Notes: generated by a model not told the origin, from the letters alone. A stretch of 15,282 nt of DNA from Burkholderiaceae bacterium (GCA_025458735.1 JALORV010000003.1:1-15282), one strand, 5' to 3'. Positions 7,163 through 15,126 are shown, counted from the first letter of the stretch. Numbers and translations: made by a program.

Positions 7163-8677
7163 ATGGCCACCGCGAAGAAGAAGACGATCCGCACCATCCC
7201 GCAGGCGCGCACGCCGATGCCCGAGCAGGACCCGCAGGTGCGGGCCCGCAATTTCGAGGAAGTCGCCTGCGGCTACCGGCTCGAGGACGCGCTGGTAGAG
7301 GCCGAGCGCTGCCTGCAATGCCCTGACGAACCCTGCGTGCGCGGCTGCCCGGTCGGCATCGACATTCCCGGCTTCATCAGGAAGATCAGCGAGAAGCACT
7401 ACCACGGCGCCTACGACGTCATCACCGACACCAACCTGCTGCCGTCGGTCTGCGGCCGGGTCTGCCCGCAGGAGAACCAGTGCGAAGGCGTGTGCACGGT
7501 CGGCCTGCCCGAGAACAAGCTGGAGCCGGTGGCGATCGGCCGCCTCGAGCGCTTCATCGGCGACATGGCGATCGCCGAAGGCTGGGAGAACGTTCCCTAC
7601 ATCGAGCCCTCGGGCTACCGGGTCGGCATCGTCGGCGCGGGTCCGGCGGGCATGGCCTGCGCGGCCGACATGGCCAAGGCCGGCTGCGAAGTCGTCGTCT
7701 ACGAGGCCTTCCATACGCCCGGCGGGGTGCTGAAGTACGGCATCCCGGACTTCCGCCTGCCCAACAGCGTCATCGACGCCGAGATCGAGAAGCTGAAGAA
7801 CCTCGGCGTGCGCTTCGAGTGCAACACGCTGGTCGGACGACTCTTCACGATCGAGCAGATGATCACCGAGATGGGCTTCCATGCGGTGTTCATCGGCACC
7901 GGCGCCGGCTACCCGAGCTTCATGGGGATTCCGGGCGAATCGCTCAACGGCGTGCTGTCGGCCAACGAGCTGCTCACGCGCTGCAACCTGATGCGCGCAC
8001 GCGACTTCCCCAGTTTCGACACGCCGCTGCAGCCGGGCAAGCACGTCGCCGTCATCGGCGCCGGCAACACGGCGATGGATGCGCTGCGCGTGTCGCTGCG
8101 GCTCGGCGCCGAGTCCGTGCACTGCATCTACCGCCGCTCGAAGAAGGAAGCGCCGGCCCGGGTCGAGGAGATCCATCACGCCGAGCAGGAAGGCGTGGAC
8201 TTCAACTGGCTGACGAGCCCGGTCGAGATCCTCGGCGACAAGGACAACAGCGTCCGGGCGCTGCGCTGCGTGAAAATGGAACTCGGCGAGCCCGATGACT
8301 CCGGCCGCCGGCGGCCGGTCGTCGTGCCGGGCAGCGAGTTCGAGTTCGTCACCGACATGGTGGTGTTCGCCATCGGCACCAACGCGAATCCGATCCTCGG
8401 GCAGACCTCGAAGCTGCGGCTCAACAAGTGGGGCTACATCGACACCGACGAGAGCCTCGCCACTTCGATCGCAGGCGTGTGGGCCGGCGGCGACATCGTC
8501 ACCGGTGCCGCCACCGTGATACAGGCGATGGGCGCAGGACGCCGGGCCGCGCGCGGCATGAAAGCCTGGCTCGGCCTGCGCGACACCACCGCCGTCTTCG
8601 ACACGGATGCCGCCGGTTCGCTGTTCGGCATTCCGCGCGCAGAGCACGGGCTCGCGCGGGTCCGCCTGGCCCGTTAA
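7163..8677 (+). CDS. nfnB: NfnB-type large subunit of NADH-dependent ferredoxin:NADP+ oxidoreductase (FAD, two [4Fe-4S])
   Basis: A 504-residue member of the GltD/SudA/NfnB family. In Nfn enzymes the large-subunit FAD bifurcates electrons from NADPH to ferredoxin and, through the small subunit, to NAD+. All eight N-terminal cysteines are present: RCLQCPDEPCVRGCP (C50, C53, C58, C62) and CGRVCPQENQCEGVC (C97, C101, C107, C111). The FAD site GAGPAG is at 158-163, the NADPH site GAGNTAMD at 299-306, and the second FAD motif GVWAGGDIVTGAATVIQAMG at 438-457. The ATG has GGAAGGA about 7 nt upstream. Pairing with an NfnA-like gene 16 bases before it makes Nfn more likely than glutamate synthase, and no gltB is present. 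Bifurcation itself is inferred from family membership. Confidence 0.91.
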   Translation: MATAKKKTIRTIPQARTPMPEQDPQVRARNFEEVACGYRLEDALVEAERCLQCPDEPCVRGCPVGIDIPGFIRKISEKHYHGAYDVITDTNLLPSVCGRVCPQENQCEGVCTVGLPENKLEPVAIGRLERFIGDMAIAEGWENVPYIEPSGYRVGIVGAGPAGMACAADMAKAGCEVVVYEAFHTPGGVLKYGIPDFRLPNSVIDAEIEKLKNLGVRFECNTLVGRLFTIEQMITEMGFHAVFIGTGAGYPSFMGIPGESLNGVLSANELLTRCNLMRARDFPSFDTPLQPGKHVAVIGAGNTAMDALRVSLRLGAESVHCIYRRSKKEAPARVEEIHHAEQEGVDFNWLTSPVEILGDKDNSVRALRCVKMELGEPDDSGRRRPVVVPGSEFEFVTDMVVFAIGTNANPILGQTSKLRLNKWGYIDTDESLATSIAGVWAGGDIVTGAATVIQAMGAGRRAARGMKAWLGLRDTTAVFDTDAAGSLFGIPRAEHGLARVRLAR

Positions 8678-8698
8678 GCCATTGTCCGAGGAACAGCA

Positions 8699-10597
8699 AT
8701 GAGTGCAGTCCTGGAACGGCCCTCCGCCCAAGGTGCGCCGGCCACCCGGCCCGCGCAGCGGCTGCCGGAGCACATCGTCGAAGTGATCAGCGACTCCGGC
8801 GAAGGCGCGCAGCGCTGCGGCCAGGCTTTCGCCTCGATCGCCGCGCGCAGCGGCAACGGCATCTGGACGGTGGAGATCATCCCGGCCGAGATACAACCTC
8901 CGGCACGCAGCATTGCCGGCGCGAGCGGCATCCGCATCCGCGTCGGCAGCCGGCAGGTCACCAACGGCGGCGACGAGACCGACCTGGTGGTGGCGTTCAA
9001 CGAGCAGGTGCTGCTGGGCCGCGTGCGGGCCGGCGAACTGAAGCTCGGCGCCACCATCCTGCTCGAAAACATCTGGGCCGAACATCGCGACGCGGCGATC
9101 GTGAAGTCATACCGCGAAACGGTGCAGGCGCTGCAGGAAGCCGGCTTCCGGGTGGTCGACCTGCCGCTCGAGAAGCAGTGCCGGGCGCTGATGAGCGACC
9201 CGCGCCGCGGCAAGAACATGTTCGTGCTGGGCGTGCTGGCGAGCATCTACAGCCTCGATCTGCAACTGGCGCGCGACCAGATCGCGCTCACCTTCGGCAA
9301 GAAGGACCAGAAAGTCATCGACTCGAACGTCCGCCTGATGGAGGCCGGCTTTGCCTGGGGCGAGGCGAACCTGGACTTCAAGTACGAGATCCCGGCCGAG
9401 AAGGCGACACGGCCGCAGATCGTCGTCAACGGCAACACGGCCATCGCGCTCGGCGTGATGGCCTCCGGCATGGACATCTGCGCGATGTACCCGATCACGC
9501 CGGCGACCTCGGCCTCGCACTACCTGTCCGAGTGCTTCGAGAAGGTGGGCGGCATCGTGCACCAGGCCGAGGATGAAATCGCAGCCTGCGCCTTCGCGAT
9601 CGGCGCGTCTTACGCCGGCCGCTGCGCCGTGACGATCACCTCCGGGCCGGGCTATTCGCTGAAGCAGGAAGCCATCGGGCTGGCGGTGATGGCGGAGATT
9701 CCGCTGGTGGTGGTCAATGTGCAGCGTGGCGGCCCGTCGACCGGGCAGCCGACCAAGGTCGAGCAGGCCGATCTGCTGACCTCGATCTACGGCAGTCACG
9801 GCGACGCACCGAAGGTCGTCATGGCGGTGACCAGCATCGAGGACTGCTTTTACTCGATGATCACCGCGCGCAAGATCGCCGAGACCTTCAACATGGTCGT
9901 CGTCGTGCTGTCGGACGCGAGCCTCGCCACCGCGCAGCAGCCGTTCACGCGCCCGGAATTCTCCGAGCAGTGGCTGGCGCCGCCGATCGACCAGTCGCCG
10001 CTGCCGGCCGGTGCCAAGCCCTACGACTGGGACAAGGTCACCGGCATTGCGCGGCGCTTCTCGCCCGGCCAGCCGAACGGCATGCACACCGTCACCGGCC
10101 TGGCACACGACCGCGCCAGCAAGGTGGCGTACGACCCGGCCATCAATGAGGAAGGCCTGCGCATGCGCAGCCTCAAGCTCGCCACGCTGCAGAAGACACT
10201 GCAGCCGCCGGCCGTGTTCGGCGATCCCGAGGGCGACCTGCTGGTGGTCGGCTGGGGCAGCACGCAGGGTGTGATCGAGGAGGCGGTGCAGCGGCTGCGC
10301 GACGAGGGCCTGAAGGTCTCCGCGCTGCAGATGCGCTTCATCCAGCCGATGCCGTCGGGCATCAAGGACATCCTGAGGCGTTTCCGGAAGGTCATGACGG
10401 TCGAAGGCACCTGGGCCGATCGTCCGCACGAAGACGAAATGATCGACCAGGAGAACCGCCGCTACGCGCCGCTCGCGATGATGCTGCGCGCCCGCACGCT
10501 GGTCGACATCGACTGCTGGACCGAGGCCAAGGGCCAGCCGATCAAGCCGGGCCAGGTGGTCCAGGCTCTGCGCGCCAAGCTGGCCGAAGGACACTAG
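8699..10597 (+). CDS. 2-oxoacid:ferredoxin oxidoreductase, fused gamma-alpha subunit (second copy)
   Basis: A 632-residue gamma-alpha subunit of a second, distinct 2-oxoacid:ferredoxin oxidoreductase. The gamma domain covers about 25-215 (VISDSGEGAQRCGQAFASIA). The alpha domain covers about 240-480, with YPITPATS at 264-271, ITSGPGYSLKQEAIGLAVM at 313-331 and NVQRGGPSTGQPTKVEQADL at 340-359. A C-terminal domain follows from about 510 (LLVVGWGSTQGVIEEAV). The ATG follows CGAGGAA at a normal distance and lies 21 bases after nfnB. It is the same size as the first KorA but differs along its whole length, including the gamma domain, so it is not a recent duplicate. Position between nfnAB and its beta subunit suggests electron exchange with the Nfn flavoprotein. 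Substrate is not proven by sequence. Confidence 0.92.
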   Translation: MSAVLERPSAQGAPATRPAQRLPEHIVEVISDSGEGAQRCGQAFASIAARSGNGIWTVEIIPAEIQPPARSIAGASGIRIRVGSRQVTNGGDETDLVVAFNEQVLLGRVRAGELKLGATILLENIWAEHRDAAIVKSYRETVQALQEAGFRVVDLPLEKQCRALMSDPRRGKNMFVLGVLASIYSLDLQLARDQIALTFGKKDQKVIDSNVRLMEAGFAWGEANLDFKYEIPAEKATRPQIVVNGNTAIALGVMASGMDICAMYPITPATSASHYLSECFEKVGGIVHQAEDEIAACAFAIGASYAGRCAVTITSGPGYSLKQEAIGLAVMAEIPLVVVNVQRGGPSTGQPTKVEQADLLTSIYGSHGDAPKVVMAVTSIEDCFYSMITARKIAETFNMVVVVLSDASLATAQQPFTRPEFSEQWLAPPIDQSPLPAGAKPYDWDKVTGIARRFSPGQPNGMHTVTGLAHDRASKVAYDPAINEEGLRMRSLKLATLQKTLQPPAVFGDPEGDLLVVGWGSTQGVIEEAVQRLRDEGLKVSALQMRFIQPMPSGIKDILRRFRKVMTVEGTWADRPHEDEMIDQENRRYAPLAMMLRARTLVDIDCWTEAKGQPIKPGQVVQALRAKLAEGH

Positions 10598-10599
10598 AC

Positions 10600-11586
10600 A
10601 TGGGCTCCGCACTCAGCCAGGCCATCATCCGACTGCACGAGGAACGCCACACGCTCGAGGACTACCAGGGCGGCGTGCCGCGCTGGTGCAGCGGCTGCGG
10701 CGACAACGCCATCCTCACCGCTGTGCAGCGGCTGTGCCGGGACGAGAACCTCGCCCCGGAGCGGACGGTGTTCGTGTCGGGCATCGGCTGCTCCAGCCGC
10801 TTCCCGCACTACATGAAGACCTACGGCTTCCACAGCATCCACGGCCGGGCCTTCCCGCTGGCGGAGGGCGTGAAAATGGCGCGCCCCGACCTGCACGTCT
10901 TCGTCAACACCGGCGACGGCGACTGCTGCAGCATCGGCGCGGCGCACTGGATCCACGCGATCCGCTACAACATGAACCTGACGGTGATCCTGCACGACAA
11001 CCAGGTCTACGGCCTGACCAAGAAGCAGGCGTCGCCGACCTCGCCCATCGGGCTGAAGTCGAACACCACGCCGCGCGGCACCGTGCTGGAAGCGCTCAAC
11101 CCGCTCACCGTCACCCTCGGCGTGCAGAACGCCTCGTTCGTGGCACAGGGCGTCGACTGGATCCCCGAACTGCTCTACGACATCATCGCGCGGGCCTTCC
11201 GGCACCGCGGCCTGTCGTTCGTGCGCGTGATCCAGCGCTGCCCCGAATGGCTGCCCACCATGTTCGAGCCGTGGCTGCACGATCCGGGCAAGACGCTGCT
11301 GCTGACACACGCCAATGGCCTGAATCCAAGCGCCGAGACGAGCCGCATCTACCGCCAGCAGCGCGAGCACGATCCGCTCGACATCCACCAGGCGCGCGAG
11401 ATCGCGTCGTCCACCGATCCAATCCCGGTCGGCATCCTCTATCACGACCCCAGCGTGCCGTGCTACGAAGATCTGCGCGGCGCTGGCGCCCCGCGCACTG
11501 CCGGGGCGATCCGCGCCGGTCTGGAACGCGAGTTCGACAAGTTCACGATCTGGCCGGACCAGGAGCGCTCCACGGGCGTCGCCTGA
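10600..11586 (+). CDS. 2-oxoacid:ferredoxin oxidoreductase, thiamine-diphosphate beta subunit (second copy)
   Basis: A 328-residue beta subunit starting two bases after the alpha stop, with GAAGGA suitably placed upstream. The thiamine/Mg site is intact: GDGD at 105-108 and DNQVYGLTKKQ at 133-143. The [4Fe-4S] ligands are C30 and C33 (WCSGCGD), C64 (GIGCSSR) and C214 (QRCPEW). R67 replaces the Lys that marks 2-oxoglutarate enzymes, and L139 in YGLTK keeps the Leu; this favours a larger or acidic 2-oxoacid over pyruvate. Residues 215-328 (EWLPTMFEPWLHDPGKTLL onward) differ from the first KorB, as does most of the sequence. It belongs to the nfnAB-alpha-beta operon and precedes the unusual 743-residue protein. 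Confidence 0.92.
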   Translation: MGSALSQAIIRLHEERHTLEDYQGGVPRWCSGCGDNAILTAVQRLCRDENLAPERTVFVSGIGCSSRFPHYMKTYGFHSIHGRAFPLAEGVKMARPDLHVFVNTGDGDCCSIGAAHWIHAIRYNMNLTVILHDNQVYGLTKKQASPTSPIGLKSNTTPRGTVLEALNPLTVTLGVQNASFVAQGVDWIPELLYDIIARAFRHRGLSFVRVIQRCPEWLPTMFEPWLHDPGKTLLLTHANGLNPSAETSRIYRQQREHDPLDIHQAREIASSTDPIPVGILYHDPSVPCYEDLRGAGAPRTAGAIRAGLEREFDKFTIWPDQERSTGVA

Positions 11587-11595
11587 CAGCCGCAC

Positions 11596-11616
11596 TGACA
11601 CGAGGTTGACACGAGG
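11596..11616 (+). repeat. duplicated 10-bp block containing the ribosome binding site of the next gene
   Basis: TGACACGAGG occurs at 11596-11605 and again at 11607-11616, one base apart, within the 36 bases between the beta-subunit stop and the next ATG. Each copy ends in GAGG. Only the second (6 nt from ATG 11623) is well spaced for initiation; the first could serve as a standby site. A local duplication is the simplest explanation. Confidence 0.65.
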
Positions 11617-11622
11617 ATCGCC

Positions 11623-13854
11623 ATGGACATGGCTGCCAGGTTCCAGGACCAGACCGTCTTCCACATGACCGGCAAGCGTTCCGGTGACGGGCTGGCGGAG
11701 CTTTCCCCGGGCCTGCGGCCGGCGCTGCTGGCCGCGTACCGCGATCTCACCAGGCTGCGCTACGACTATCCGGTGGTATTGCTCGATGGGAACGACGATG
11801 GCGAGTTCGCCCGGCCGCTGTCTGCAGTCATCGCCGAACTGATCGCCAGCGTGGCGCCGCGGGGCATCGAGGGTGAGCGCGTGCGCCGGCAGCTGCTGCG
11901 TCTCGAATGCGAAGTGCGCAGGCTGGTTGCCGGCAACGGCGCGGCGCGCCTTAGCTCACTTTGGCCCGAGGCGGCCGCGCGCGCAGCCGACAGCGACGAT
12001 GCCGCCCGCGAGGTCCTGACGCGGCTCGCGGCATCGCTGCCTGCCGACGGCGAGGTCCACGACTGCACCGGCCGGCTCACCGAGCGCTTCATGGCGCGCG
12101 CCTGGCAGCACGACCACGCGCAGCGTGCGGCACGCTTTCGCCGCCAAGTCGACCATCTGATCCGCCAGCTGTCGGACATCCTGCAAGCGGCCCACGCGCA
12201 CTCGCAGGCCGGCCGGCAGCCGCAGGCGCTGCAGTCCGGTGTCGGCGTGCTTCACGCCGACGTATTCGACTTCGCCGCGATGTCGCGCTTCGTGTCGCGC
12301 AACGTGCCGCAGGACGAGCTGCCGGCGGCGCGCCGCAAGCGCATCACGTGGGCGCTCGACGTGCTGCGCGGCCAGCCGTTCTACCCCGCCGTCGCCGGCG
12401 CGGCAGCAGCCTACGGCTTCGTGTTCAGCGACTGCGCCACGGCAATCGAGGCGCACCGCTCCCGGCTGCCGGCCCTGGTCGAGGTTGTGAAGGCGATCGC
12501 GGTGGCCGAACTGGAGGCGCGCGGCGGCTACGTCGAGGCCGACCACGATGCGGTCTTCGAGCGCTACGACGAGAACGCGCTGACGCCCGATGACCTCGCG
12601 CAGTTTCCGGACTATCTGGTCTGCATTGCCCCGCAGAACAACGGCGCTGCCGACAATGCCATGCTGCTGGAGATGCTGTCGGCCGGCATGCCGGCGAAGG
12701 TGGTGGTGCAGCACACCGATCTGCTCGAGGATGCCGCCATCGGACAGGGCCAGTTCGCCTTCGGCGTGCGCAGCGCCCGGCTCGCCACCACCGCCATGGG
12801 GCTCGGCGGACTGTTCGTGCTGCAGTCGACGGCATCGAACCTGGTGGCACTGCGCGAGCGCGTGCGGCATGGCATGTCGTGCCGCGGCCCGGCGCTGTTC
12901 AGCGTATTCGTCGGCTCGCCGGAAACCGCCGGTGTCCTGCCACCGTACCTGAGCAGCGCGGCGGCGATGAAGTCGCGCGCGTTTCCTGCCTTCACGTACG
13001 ACGCCCATGCCGGAACGAACTGGGCAACGCGCTTCTCGTTCGAGAACAACCGCAGTCCCGAGGAGGACTGGCCCGCCGAGGAACTCGAGTACGCCGACGA
13101 CGAGCTGCAGCGCGTGCGCGAGCGAGTGCGCTTCACCTACGCGGACTTCGCGCTGTGCGACCGGCGTCACGCGCACCACTTCGCGGTCGTTCCGCGCGAA
13201 CGCTGGACGATGGCGATGGTTCCGGCAGCCGACTGGCTGAACCTGCCGGAAAGCGAGGCCGCCGAACGCGTGCCCTATGTGCTCGCCGTCGACGAGGACG
13301 ACCGGCTGCACCGCGTGATCGCCGACACGCGCCTGCTGCAGGCGGCACGTCGCTGCCTGCAGCTGTGGCATCGTCTGCAGGAGCACGGCGGCATCCACAA
13401 TTCCCACGCCGAGCTGGCCCTCACGCGCGAGCGGGCCGCCTGGGAAGCACAGAAGCAGCTGGAGTTCGAAGCCCTGCGACAGCAGTCCGCGCTGTCGGCG
13501 GCGCCGCCGGCCGCCAGCGTGGTCGCGCAGGAGAACACCACCGCCGACCCGGCCGCTGCCGCCCCTGTCGCAGAGGAACCCGCCCCGGCGCCGGCCGCGC
13601 CGCGGTCGGACGAAGCCTGGATCGAGACCTCGCGCTGCTCCAGCTGCAATGAATGCCAGAACATCAACGACCGCCTGTTCGGCTACAACGAGAACAAGCA
13701 GGCGTTCATCAAGGACATCCGCGCCGGGACGTATCGCGAGATGATCGAGGCGGCCGAAGCCTGCCAGGTCGCCATCATCCACCCGGGCAAGCCGCTCAAT
13801 CCGAACGAGCCGGGCCTCGCGGAACTGCTGGAGCGCGCCCGGCCGTTTCTCTGA
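11623..13854 (+). CDS. PFOR-like protein with a degenerate thiamine domain and a C-terminal single-[4Fe-4S] ferredoxin-like domain
   Basis: A 743-residue soluble protein with no named family I can assign. Residues 1-200 are charged and mainly helical, without a recognised domain. Residues about 330-460 resemble the thiamine domain of pyruvate:ferredoxin oxidoreductase: LLEMLSAGMPAKVVVQHTD (348-366) aligns with the segment before the cofactor loop, CRGPALFSVFVGSPE with the GPSL-type strand, and SRAFPAFTYD (451-460) with the family's WPLYRYDP. Where an active enzyme has GDG and the YSNTGGQ loop, this protein has PQN and LLEDAAIGQ, so cofactor binding looks lost. An Ala/Pro-rich linker (about 621-662) leads to CSSCNEC (C672, C675, C678) plus C714, enough for one [4Fe-4S] cluster. 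It follows the second beta subunit by 36 bases and may be an electron-transfer or structural partner of that enzyme. ATG 11623 is preferred over 11629. Domain assignment is inference. Confidence 0.7.
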   Translation: MDMAARFQDQTVFHMTGKRSGDGLAELSPGLRPALLAAYRDLTRLRYDYPVVLLDGNDDGEFARPLSAVIAELIASVAPRGIEGERVRRQLLRLECEVRRLVAGNGAARLSSLWPEAAARAADSDDAAREVLTRLAASLPADGEVHDCTGRLTERFMARAWQHDHAQRAARFRRQVDHLIRQLSDILQAAHAHSQAGRQPQALQSGVGVLHADVFDFAAMSRFVSRNVPQDELPAARRKRITWALDVLRGQPFYPAVAGAAAAYGFVFSDCATAIEAHRSRLPALVEVVKAIAVAELEARGGYVEADHDAVFERYDENALTPDDLAQFPDYLVCIAPQNNGAADNAMLLEMLSAGMPAKVVVQHTDLLEDAAIGQGQFAFGVRSARLATTAMGLGGLFVLQSTASNLVALRERVRHGMSCRGPALFSVFVGSPETAGVLPPYLSSAAAMKSRAFPAFTYDAHAGTNWATRFSFENNRSPEEDWPAEELEYADDELQRVRERVRFTYADFALCDRRHAHHFAVVPRERWTMAMVPAADWLNLPESEAAERVPYVLAVDEDDRLHRVIADTRLLQAARRCLQLWHRLQEHGGIHNSHAELALTRERAAWEAQKQLEFEALRQQSALSAAPPAASVVAQENTTADPAAAAPVAEEPAPAPAAPRSDEAWIETSRCSSCNECQNINDRLFGYNENKQAFIKDIRAGTYREMIEAAEACQVAIIHPGKPLNPNEPGLAELLERARPFL

Positions 13855-13864
13855 GTCTCTGCTT

Positions 13865-15064
13865 TCAGGCCGGCACGGCCTGGCCGGCTGCGACGCCCGA
13901 CGCCCACGCCCACTGGAAGTTGTAGCCGCCGAGCCAGCCGGTCACGTCCACCGCTTCACCGATGAAGTGCAGGCCGGGCGCCCGGTGCGCTTCCAGCGTG
14001 ACCTGCGACAGCTCGTCGGTGGCCACGCCGCCGCGCGTGACTTCCGCCTTGCGGTAGCCCTCGGTACCGGTCGGCACCAGCGCCCAGTTCTTCAAGCCGA
14101 TCACCAGCGTGCGCAGGTCGGCGTCGGCAACATCCGCGATGCGCCGCTCGGCGAGACCGTTCGCAGCGCTCCAGTGCTCGGCAAGCCGGTGCGGCAGCCA
14201 GTCTGCCAGCGCGTTTGCCACCGTCTGCCGGCTCGACCGCTTGCGCGCCAGCAGTTCGTCCTCCGCAGGCGCCTGTCGCAGCGTCGGCAGCAGGTCGAGT
14301 GCGATGGCTGTGCGCGGATTCCAGTGGCTCGAGATCTGCAGGATCGCTGGGCCCGACAGGCCGCGATGCGTAAACAGCAGGTCCTCGTCGAAGCGGCCAT
14401 CGCCGCAGCTCACGCGCACCTCGAGCGAGACACCGGCCAGCTGGGCCCACGGCTGCCACGTGCGCGACTCGAAGGTGAGCGGCACCAGCGCCGGGCGCGG
14501 CTCGACCACGCGCAGTCCGAACTGGCGCGCGATGCGATGGCCGAAGTCGGTCGCGCCGAGCTGCGGGATCGACAGCCCGCCGGTGGCGATCACCACCCGC
14601 GGCGCGTGCAGCTGGCCGGCCTCGGTGTCGATCTCGTACGCGTCGCCGGCACGCCGCACCGCGTGCACGGCACAGGGCTGCCGCCACTGCACCCCTCCGG
14701 CATCGCACTCGGCCCGCAGCATGTCGATGATGCCGCCGGCGCCATCGGTGCAGAACAGCTGTCCCCGGTGCTTCTCGTGGAAGGCGATGCCGTGGCGCCT
14801 GACCAGCGCGATGAATTCCGACGGTGCGTAGCGCGCCAGCGCCGAACGGGCGAACTGCGGGTTCTCGGACAGGTAGCGGTCGTGCCGCTGCGCATCGATG
14901 TTGGTGAAATTGCAGCGGCCGCCGCCGGAGATGCGGATCTTCTCGCCGATTTTCGCCGCGTGGTCGACCAGCACCACGCGCGCGCCGCGCTGGCCGGCGA
15001 CGGCGGCGCACATCATGCCGGCCGCACCGGCGCCAACGACGACGAGATCAAAGTGGCCGTTCAC
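13865..15064 (-). CDS. yhiN: YhiN/HI0933-family FAD-binding oxidoreductase
   Basis: A 399-residue soluble flavoprotein of the HI0933/YhiN family (also annotated as aminoacetone oxidase family or BaiN-like), whose cellular role is generally unclear. An N-terminal Rossmann motif GAGAAG is at 11-16, the family signature SGGGRCNFTN at 46-55, ATGG at 160-163, LFTHRGLSGPAIL at 230-242, and a C-terminal FAD contact GGYNFQWAWASG at 379-390. Length is normal. The start is GTG at 15064; an in-frame stop lies four codons upstream and no better start exists. Its ribosome binding site is weak (AGG about 8 nt away). It converges on the 743-residue protein gene with only 10 bases between stops and lies downstream of the dnaJ-like gene on the same strand. 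It looks unrelated to the redox cluster. Confidence 0.92.
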   Translation of the reverse strand: MNGHFDLVVVGAGAAGMMCAAVAGQRGARVVLVDHAAKIGEKIRISGGGRCNFTNIDAQRHDRYLSENPQFARSALARYAPSEFIALVRRHGIAFHEKHRGQLFCTDGAGGIIDMLRAECDAGGVQWRQPCAVHAVRRAGDAYEIDTEAGQLHAPRVVIATGGLSIPQLGATDFGHRIARQFGLRVVEPRPALVPLTFESRTWQPWAQLAGVSLEVRVSCGDGRFDEDLLFTHRGLSGPAILQISSHWNPRTAIALDLLPTLRQAPAEDELLARKRSSRQTVANALADWLPHRLAEHWSAANGLAERRIADVADADLRTLVIGLKNWALVPTGTEGYRKAEVTRGGVATDELSQVTLEAHRAPGLHFIGEAVDVTGWLGGYNFQWAWASGVAAGQAVPA

Positions 15065-15094
15065 AAGGACAGCCTACGCGCTGCGCGCTTCGGG

Positions 15095-15126
15095 ATGAGC
15101 GCTACGGAGCGGCCGTGCGCGCTCAT
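15095..15126 (-). terminator. inverted repeat between the dnaJ-like gene and yhiN
   Basis: ATGAGCGC (15095-15102) and GCGCTCAT (15119-15126) form a perfect 8-bp stem. Inside it ACGG (15104-15107) can pair with CCGT (15113-15116), so most of the 32 bases fold into one hairpin. It lies about 65 bases after the stop of the upstream gene. There is no T-run on the minus strand, so it may be a factor-assisted terminator, a processing site or a repetitive extragenic element. Confidence 0.35.

Noticed and set aside
7163..8677. Reading this gene as glutamate synthase small subunit (gltD).
   Set aside because: It lies next to an NfnA-type gene and OFOR genes and has no gltB partner; the pair fits Nfn better.
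6905..10612. Long leftward open frames opposite nfnB and the second alpha subunit.
   Set aside because: Shadow frames of strongly supported genes; no family motif, and composition typical of antisense GC-rich sequence.
11956..13782. 608-codon leftward open frame opposite the 743-residue protein.
   Set aside because: The rightward frame has the ferredoxin cysteine motif, operon spacing and a ribosome binding site; the leftward one has none and looks like a shadow.
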